Positions 23,258 through 28,501 of a DNA stretch of 28,501 bases are shown piece after piece. A program made the translations under genes and the position numbers. Origin of the DNA: JARLFX01 sp036404255 (GTDB lineage Bacteria > Acidobacteriota > Terriglobia > Terriglobales > Acidobacteriaceae); contig DASWOP010000133.1 of NCBI GenBank assembly GCA_036404255.1, forward strand, positions 1 through 28,501. The letters are read 5' to 3'. The notes beneath the pieces are model-generated. The model saw only the letters and a list, made by a program, of their open reading frames with translations, did no database searches and had not been told where the DNA came from. Within the stretch, counting starts at the first letter, position 1, and each line of letters begins with the position of its first letter.

Positions 23258-24124
23258 ATGCCCAGTCCACTCGCCACTCCCCGACCTCTCCAACGCCGCA
23301 GCAAAGCGGCTCCGGACACAGGAGTGCGTGGCCGCGTCAAGCCAGTCTCCCCCCAGACCACGAAACAGCAGATGCTCCGCCTCCTGGTCTGCAGCGATGC
23401 CCCGGAGGAGGCGCTGCGCTACCACGGCGCACAGCGCATCGCCGGCGTCGATGAAGTCGGTCGTGGCGCGCTCTTTGGCCCCGTCGTGGCCGCGGCGGTC
23501 ATCCTGCCCGAAGACATGCACCTGCTGGCTGAAGCCGGACTGAAGGACTCCAAGCAGATGCTCCGTGAAGACCGCGAGCATCTGGACCGCATGATCCGCG
23601 AAATGGCACTCGCCGTAGCCGTAGCAGAGGTTGACGCCGAAACCATCGATCGCATCAACATCTATCAGGCTTCGCGCCTCGCCATGCTCATCGCCGTGCA
23701 GCAACTCCACATCGCGCCCGACCATCTTCTGATTGACGCCATGCGCATCGACCATCCCTGCGCCCAAACGAAGCTCATCTACGGCGACTCCCTCTCGCTC
23801 TCCATCGCCGCCGCATCCGTCGTCGCCAAGGTCTATCGCGATGCCATGATGTGCGCCATGGATGAGCAGTTCCCCGCGTACGGTCTGGCATCGCATAAGG
23901 GTTACGGCACGCCCTTTCATCGCCGTGCACTGGCAGAGTTTGGCCCCACCCCGCTCCATCGCAAAACCTTTGCCCCGGTCGCAGCGCTACAGGTTGAAGA
24001 AGCCGCGCTTGAACTCGACTTCGCCGAGGGCGACGTGCTCTTCGACGAACTTGCCGCCAACCCCACGCACCCGATCTCCACCCCACAACCCATCCCGGAG
24101 GAAGATCCTTGCCGCTTCGATTGA
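23258..24124 (+). CDS. rnhB: Ribonuclease HII
   Basis: Removes ribonucleotides and RNA primers from DNA-RNA hybrids. The catalytic acidic residues are present: D65 and E66 in GVDEVGRG, D160 in LLIDAM, and D177 in YGDSLSLSIAAASVVAKVYRD. The product (288 residues) is longer than E. coli RNase HII (198) through a ~58-residue basic N-terminal extension and a ~45-residue acidic/Pro-rich tail. A later start (for example ATG 23372, MLRLLVCSDAPEE) would remove part of the extension; neither start has a clear Shine-Dalgarno. Its last 16 bases overlap the PIG-L gene, so the two are translationally linked. In many genomes rnhB sits next to rplS; here it is near rpsP instead, on the opposite strand. Confidence 0.93.
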   Translation: MPSPLATPRPLQRRSKAAPDTGVRGRVKPVSPQTTKQQMLRLLVCSDAPEEALRYHGAQRIAGVDEVGRGALFGPVVAAAVILPEDMHLLAEAGLKDSKQMLREDREHLDRMIREMALAVAVAEVDAETIDRINIYQASRLAMLIAVQQLHIAPDHLLIDAMRIDHPCAQTKLIYGDSLSLSIAAASVVAKVYRDAMMCAMDEQFPAYGLASHKGYGTPFHRRALAEFGPTPLHRKTFAPVAALQVEEAALELDFAEGDVLFDELAANPTHPISTPQPIPEEDPCRFD

Positions 24125-24849
24125 TGTGTATCACCGCCCATCCGGACGACGAATGTTTTGCCTTTGGCGGTGCCCTCGCGCTTGCAGCCGAACGCGGTAT
24201 CGAGACCAGCGTCATCTGCCTCACAGACGGCCAGGCTGGCACCTATCGCGGCAACGCCAGCACTCCAGCCGAACTGGGCGCGATACGCCGCCGCGAATTT
24301 GTCGCATCGTGCGAACTGCTGGGCGTGACCCGGCACGAGTTGCTGGATTACCAGGACGGCCAACTGGAGCATGCCGAGTTCGCAACCGCCGCCGGCCTGC
24401 TGGTGGAGCGCATCCGCGCATGGCGGCCGGATATCGTCCTCACCTTCGGCGGCGACGGCGCGCTCAACACCCATCCTGACCACTCCATGGTCTCCTTCTT
24501 CACCACCGCAGCCTTCCACTGGGCCGGACGCCCCAAACGCTACCCGGAACAACTGCAGCGCGGCCTGCAACTGCATCTGCCCCAGCGTCTCTACTTCGTA
24601 ACAACGGATTTTTTCCTGCCGGGCCGTCCGCCTCTGCTGCCCGCGCCCTACAGCGTGAAGCTGGACATCAGCAGCGTGCTGGAAAAGAAACTGGCCGCGT
24701 TCAAACTGCACACCTCGCAAGCGCCGCTGGTCGAGACCACAAAGCTGGCCTTCGAAAAGCATGGCCTGACGGAACACTACGTGCTCGCTGCCGCGCCTGT
24801 ACCACAGGCCGTAGCAGTAACGACCGGTCTGTTCGATGGACTGAAATAA
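24109..24849 (+). CDS. PIG-L family (LmbE-like) zinc deacetylase
   Basis: 246-residue N-acetylglucosaminyl deacetylase-fold protein. Zinc ligands: H11 and D14 in AHPDDE (10-15) and H125 in THPDHS. Family members deacetylate GlcNAc-linked compounds such as GlcNAc-inositol in thiol biosynthesis (MshB, BshB) or antibiotics. No bacillithiol or mycothiol partner genes are seen, so the substrate is open. The TTG start at 24109 is chosen because GGAGGA (24097-24102) is 6 bases upstream, within the rnhB coding sequence; the ATG at 24124 is 21 bases away and loses only five residues. Overlaps rnhB by 16 bases. Confidence 0.92.
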   Translation: MPLRLMCITAHPDDECFAFGGALALAAERGIETSVICLTDGQAGTYRGNASTPAELGAIRRREFVASCELLGVTRHELLDYQDGQLEHAEFATAAGLLVERIRAWRPDIVLTFGGDGALNTHPDHSMVSFFTTAAFHWAGRPKRYPEQLQRGLQLHLPQRLYFVTTDFFLPGRPPLLPAPYSVKLDISSVLEKKLAAFKLHTSQAPLVETTKLAFEKHGLTEHYVLAAAPVPQAVAVTTGLFDGLK

Positions 24850-24888
24850 ATCTCCTTCGGAGGAAGGCGCTTCGGCGCTGAATACTGC

Positions 24889-26078
24889 ATGAAGCTCCTC
24901 AGCTTATTACGCGGATCGCTTGCCCTGCTGGCTGCATTTCTCTTCAGCGCGCATCTTCAGGCGCAGAGCACCGGTATCCGCATGGTGCCGGCAACGAATG
25001 TGTCGGCACAGTACAGCGGCTCCATCTCCGGCCACGTCTACTGTGCAGACACCAGTGCGCCCGCCCGCTTTGCGCAGGTCACGCTGACCAGCGTGCGCAC
25101 CACTGACACCCGCGACTTCAACGGGGGAGTGCAGACTTCCAGCACCACGGGTCTGGATGGCAGCTTCCAGATACAGAATGTCCGTCCCGGCATGTACTAT
25201 GTGGCGGCCACACTCCCGGGATACCTCTGAATCCGCTCTCCATGATTCCCCGCGCCGATCTTCTCAGCAGCGATCCAGCCGCCCAGCAGCGCGTAGCTGC
25301 TCAGATCGCACCCATCAGCATTAATGGCACAGAACAGGCTCGTGCCGAGATACGGCTGGAGCGCGGTGCCTCCATCTCCGGCACCATCTACTACGATGAC
25401 GGCTCCCCGGCTCAGGGAGTGGAAGTGCGCGCTCGCTCCACTGGCAGCCAGCCTTCCGCGATCGGCACCTCACAAGGTGGAGGCAGTTCGTTCTACCTGG
25501 GCCAGGACCTGCCCCGAACCGATGACTACGGCCGTTACCGGATTACGGGTCTGCCGTCGGGAACCTACGCAGTGGTCGTATACGCAACGCTTTTCCAACC
25601 AGGGGTCGGCGGCGGCTCGCGCACGAGTCAAAACGGCACGCTCATTGTCTATGCACCGAAAAACGTCCGGCTGGTTGACGCAAAGAGCTTCGACCTGAAG
25701 GCTGGAAATGAATTGACTGGCGCGGACGTCCTGATTCCCCTGTCTGCCTTCCACGCCGTGGGCGGTTCGGTCGAATCGCAGGATGGAATAACTGTCAACG
25801 CGGGAGCTCTGAACCTGATCGACGATGCCGACAAAACACACACCTACTTCGCCAGCGTGGGAAGCGATGGACGCTTCCGATTCTTATATGTACCGGAAGG
25901 CAGTTACACGCTAAAAATCTCCAACGCCTCCATCACAGAGTCCAGCAGCAGTACCGGTCACGGCGGCACATTCAAAATAATCCAGCGCTTCGGCGACGCC
26001 ACGCAAAGCATCGCTGTGCAGAGCGGCGACCTCTCCACCATTGTGTTGCAGGTGCCCCCAACTACCGCCACTCCCTAG
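24889..26078 (+). pseudogene. Secreted carboxypeptidase-regulatory-like protein, frameshifted
   Basis: Two open frames read as one protein. The first (24889-25230, 113 residues) has a signal peptide ending LQAQ and a beta-sandwich domain (SGSISGHVYCADTS to GMYYVAATLPGYL). It stops at TGA 25228-25230. The same protein continues in another frame through NPLSMIPRADLLSSDPAAQQ to 26078, including a second domain (GASISGTIYYDDGSPAQG). The switch is explained by loss of one base near 25227, since codons before and after read smoothly; the repaired product would be about 396 residues. Such CarboxypepD_reg/Cna-B-like secreted proteins are abundant in acidobacteria. No homopolymer lies at the break, and no other stop has accumulated, so it is either recent or a sequence error. 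Confidence 0.8.
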
Positions 26079-26080
26079 AG

Positions 26081-26485
26081 TTACTCCAGGCCCTCATACT
26101 GCGCGTCGCTCACGTGCTCGAACCAATTCACATTCACGCCGCTCTCATCCGATTCCTGCATCGCCAGATGCACCATGCCCTCACCCGGCGCAGCGCCATG
26201 CCAATGCATCTCACCCGGCGCAATCTGCACCGTGTCTCCCGGATTCAATATCTGCACCGGCTCGCCCCGTAGTTGCACTCGGCACACACCACTCAGCACA
26301 TGCAGCGTCTGTCCTACCGGATGCGTATGCCACGCCGTGCGTGCCTTCGGCGCGAACGCTACAAAGACCGCCTGCAGCCGCGAAGGCGCTTCCCCACGAA
26401 CGATCTCATCCATCCACACTTCGCCGGTAAACCACTCCGCCGGTCCACGCTTGTTCTGCCGCTCGTCCGTCTTAACAATCTTCAT
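26081..26485 (-). CDS. Cupin protein related to metal-dependent hydroxynitrile lyase
   Basis: 134-residue single-domain cupin. The first motif is AWHTHPVGQTLHVLSG and the second PGDTVQIAPGEMHWHGAAP. Metal ligands H53, H55, Q59 and H94 fall at the same residue numbers as I recall for the manganese cupin (R)-hydroxynitrile lyase of Granulicella tundricola, and the flanks (GPAEWFTG, FEHVSDAQY) also match that group. That enzyme cleaves cyanohydrins to aldehyde and HCN; the natural role of this family is unsettled, so the activity is only suggested. ATG 26485 follows AGGAG with a 4-base spacer; the frame extends eight codons further. It converges on the frameshifted gene with two bases between stops. 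Confidence 0.9.
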   Translation of the reverse strand: MKIVKTDERQNKRGPAEWFTGEVWMDEIVRGEAPSRLQAVFVAFAPKARTAWHTHPVGQTLHVLSGVCRVQLRGEPVQILNPGDTVQIAPGEMHWHGAAPGEGMVHLAMQESDESGVNVNWFEHVSDAQYEGLE

Positions 26486-26887
26486 AAAGCTCCTGGGCCG
26501 TATCGGCATATAAATCTTCTTGGATAACTCAAACCACCACTGTCATCCTGAGTGTAGCCACTCGCAGCTTCATCGCGAGTGGCGCAGCGAAGGATCTGCT
26601 TTCGCCCCTGTTTTATTTATCATTCCGAAGCGCAACGGCTTTGTTTGTCATTCCGAAGCGAAGCGCGCGGAATCTGCTTTTCCCTCTCGCCACCAATCTC
26701 TCCATCCCAAAAACTTTCAAACCGAGTCATTCTGACCCTCGAGCGCAGCGAAGGGCAAGAATCCAGACGCTCCCCACATCACCCATACCGCCAAAGAGCT
26801 TCCACTGCACCAACTCTCCGGCGAGTTCCGCGCATAACTAAAACATCACTGTCATCCTTCGCCGTCCCGCCCACTCCTCGGCGCACC
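26486..26887. other. 402-bp repeat-rich gap
   Basis: No credible gene. It holds repeat copy B (26547-26683), then a further repeat word at 26726-26764 (GTCATTCTGACCCTCGAGCG and following GCAGCGAAGGGC), and a third fragment starting GTCATCCTTCG near 26850. A long plus-strand frame through this region runs on into the DUF1800 gene in antisense and is not coding. Confidence 0.65.
26547..26683. repeat. Dispersed intergenic repeat, copy B
   Basis: Matches copy A (19746-19854) from CCTGAGTGTAGCCACTCGC through GGAATCTGCTTTT, with the same 8-bp stem (26558-26565 with 26575-26582). Unlike copy A it carries an extra ~25-base internal duplication: the word CATTCCGAAGCG appears twice (about 26621-26632 and 26649-26660). 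Confidence 0.85.
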
Positions 26888-28501
26888 TTACCGCATCTGA
26901 AACTCCGGCGACCCCAACACCAGCGCCGTGAGCTGATTCAGCCGTTCCGTCGGACTCCCCACATTAGCCTGCGACTGCTCCGCCTGCTGATGCATGAACT
27001 GCTGCGTGCGATCCGAAACGCCGCCAGTGATCAACGCGCTCTCCAGCACACCCAGCACCACATCCGTTCCGCTGCGGCGAGCCTCCGGCGTAGATACGCT
27101 CGCCGCCGTCACCACCCGCCCCTGCTTCGCATCCACCGGCGCGGGCTGCGCCATCAACTGCAGCGCCACCAGACGCGGCGCGTCAAACTTCATCCCGCCG
27201 ATGCCGTTCCGCGTCAGCGCCACCGCAAAGTTCAGCCGGTCCACCAGCGCCGCCGTATTCATCCACTGCTCTGCGGTAATGTAGTAGCCCGTCGGCGGCA
27301 GCGCCTGGTACAGCGGCATGCCCATCCGCTGAATGGTGTACACCAGCGATGCCGGATTCGCCGGGTCCGTCGCCGTCGACCGGAACGTCGATGCAACAAA
27401 CTCCACCGGCGTCTTCACCTTGTTGCGGAAGTAGCGATGCGAGTTGAACTCCGGCGACTGCACCATCGCTCTCAGCACAGCGCTAATGTCACCATCGCTG
27501 CTCAGGTAAGTCTTCGCCATCCGGTCCACCAGCGCCGGAGGTGGCGTATCCGCCACAAACCGCTGTGCAATAAGCGATGAGATGAAGTGTGCCGTCTTCG
27601 GACTGGCCGCCAACGTAGTCAGCGCGTTCAGCCCCTCGTTCATCCCATCTTCTTTCACCGTCTGTCCGAACCACTCTTTCGTGCCCGGCTCATGCGCCTT
27701 CGGATTGAAAATAAATCCGCCTCCCAGCTCCTGGTGGTCCACGCCCCAGCCCGTCAAAATCGCCGCCAGATGCGTCACATCCGCCTGCGTATACCCACCA
27801 TTCACGCCGACAGTGTGCAGCTCCATCACCTCGCGCGCATAGTTCTCATTCAGTCCGCGGCCACCGCGCTTGCTATTCGGATTGTTCCCACCGTTCGCCA
27901 CCGAATTGGGCCCGATGCTGGTGTAGTTATCCAGGTAAACCATCATCGCGGGCGACTCCGCCGTCGCCACCAGCAGCTCGCGGAACTTCCCCAGCGCATG
28001 CGGACGAATCACGTCGCGCTCATACGCCGGTGTATAGATCTTGTCCTGGTCCTTGTAGATATAGATGTTGAAGTGATTGAACCAGAAATCCGTCATCACC
28101 TCCTGCAACTGCCGCTCGCTCTGGATCGCCCGTACCAGCTTCGCCTGCTGCAACTCCGAGACTGCCACCCCGCTCGCATCAATGTGGGCCGCCATCCCGT
28201 AAAACACCTCGCGCTCGCGCGGCGTCATATCCGCCATCAGCAGCCGCTTCTGATCGCCATCCACACTGCCCACAAATGCAATCCGCTCCGCTACCGGAAC
28301 CTTCATCAGCGCCAGCATGCGCTCCTGCTTCGGCAACGCAAAGAGCTGTCCCGCAATGCGCGCCGCAGTCGCCTGATCCTCTTTCTTCTTCTGCGCCACC
28401 TGCTCGTCCGTCAGCACCGGCGGCGGCACCGCCTGCCCCGCGGCATTCTTCTGGTCGCGCTCCGCGTTCCACTTGTAGACCTGTGTTTCGTACAGCCCCG
28501 C
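26888..28501 (-). CDS. DUF1800 family protein (5' truncated by window)
   Basis: The frame is open to the window edge: upstream of the first start-like codon (GTG 28429) it continues in the conserved-looking AGLYETQVYKWNAERDQKN, so the true start is outside. 537 residues are visible with the natural C terminus (GSPEFQMR). DUF1800 hallmarks include FWFNHFNIY, GRGLNENYAREVMELHTVGV and YTQADVTHLAAILTGWGV. The family is often exported and usually paired with a DUF1501 gene, but its molecular function is unknown. No DUF1501 gene follows here; only repeats lie downstream. Confidence 0.92.
   Translation of the reverse strand, partial: AGLYETQVYKWNAERDQKNAAGQAVPPPVLTDEQVAQKKKEDQATAARIAGQLFALPKQERMLALMKVPVAERIAFVGSVDGDQKRLLMADMTPREREVFYGMAAHIDASGVAVSELQQAKLVRAIQSERQLQEVMTDFWFNHFNIYIYKDQDKIYTPAYERDVIRPHALGKFRELLVATAESPAMMVYLDNYTSIGPNSVANGGNNPNSKRGGRGLNENYAREVMELHTVGVNGGYTQADVTHLAAILTGWGVDHQELGGGFIFNPKAHEPGTKEWFGQTVKEDGMNEGLNALTTLAASPKTAHFISSLIAQRFVADTPPPALVDRMAKTYLSSDGDISAVLRAMVQSPEFNSHRYFRNKVKTPVEFVASTFRSTATDPANPASLVYTIQRMGMPLYQALPPTGYYITAEQWMNTAALVDRLNFAVALTRNGIGGMKFDAPRLVALQLMAQPAPVDAKQGRVVTAASVSTPEARRSGTDVVLGVLESALITGGVSDRTQQFMHQQAEQSQANVGSPTERLNQLTALVLGSPEFQMR

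Noticed and set aside
26579..27580. 333-codon plus-strand open frame
   Set aside because: It starts in repeats and runs antisense to the DUF1800 gene; the product is Arg/His/Pro-rich in the way of GC-rich shadow frames.
1..28501. CRISPR arrays, tRNA or rRNA genes, transposase genes
   Set aside because: I looked for regularly spaced repeats, tRNA-like ends and transposase motifs and found none; the repeats present are short dispersed intergenic elements.

Overview
The window (28.5 kb, GC-rich, no rRNA or tRNA seen) looks like chromosomal DNA of a soil acidobacterium, most likely class Terriglobia (Granulicella/Terriglobus-like). This rests on a cupin whose metal ligands match the hydroxynitrile-lyase cupin known from Granulicella, a DUF1800 protein, a secreted carboxypeptidase-regulatory-like protein, and dispersed intergenic repeats of the type common in that group. 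It is an inference from gene content; no marker gene was compared.

Layout. 1-6066 (+): truncated metG, tatD, yajQ, a polyprenyl diphosphate synthase and a large exported TPR protein. 6245-7378 (+): dgt, convergent with a metallo-beta-lactamase/beta-CASP nuclease (7496-8950, -). 8951-9689: mostly non-coding, but it holds an unannotated-looking 36-codon membrane microprotein gene (9123-9233, -) with a strong ribosome binding site, its own terminator, a structured leader, and a separate cluster of perfect hairpins. 9690-10817 (-): a PilZ protein followed by a LuxR-type regulator with a degenerate receiver. 11020-12423 (-): trmD and rplS. 12456-19744: an accessory block with a secreted SGNH hydrolase, a PAS-GGDEF-EAL membrane protein, a divergent TPR-GGDEF membrane protein, an SDR oxidoreductase and a divergent HxlR regulator. 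19928-21230 (-): rimM, khpA, rpsP. 21460-24849: a degenerate alpha/beta-hydrolase, a secreted Pro/Lys-rich protein, rnhB and an overlapping PIG-L deacetylase. 24889-28501: a frameshifted secreted beta-sandwich protein, the cupin, a repeat-rich gap and a truncated DUF1800 gene.

How the genes fit together. The usual rpsP-khpA-rimM-trmD-rplS translation operon is present in order and on one strand, but about 7.5 kb of accessory genes separate rimM from trmD. Cyclic-di-GMP is a recurring theme: two GGDEF proteins (one with a complete-looking EAL domain), a PilZ effector in a two-gene unit with the atypical LuxR regulator, and YajQ, some relatives of which bind c-di-GMP. The most original material is the microprotein with its leader and hairpin cluster (9.1-9.7 kb), the palindrome that covers the ribosome binding site of the GGDEF-EAL gene, and an apparent pseudoenzyme beside rpsP.
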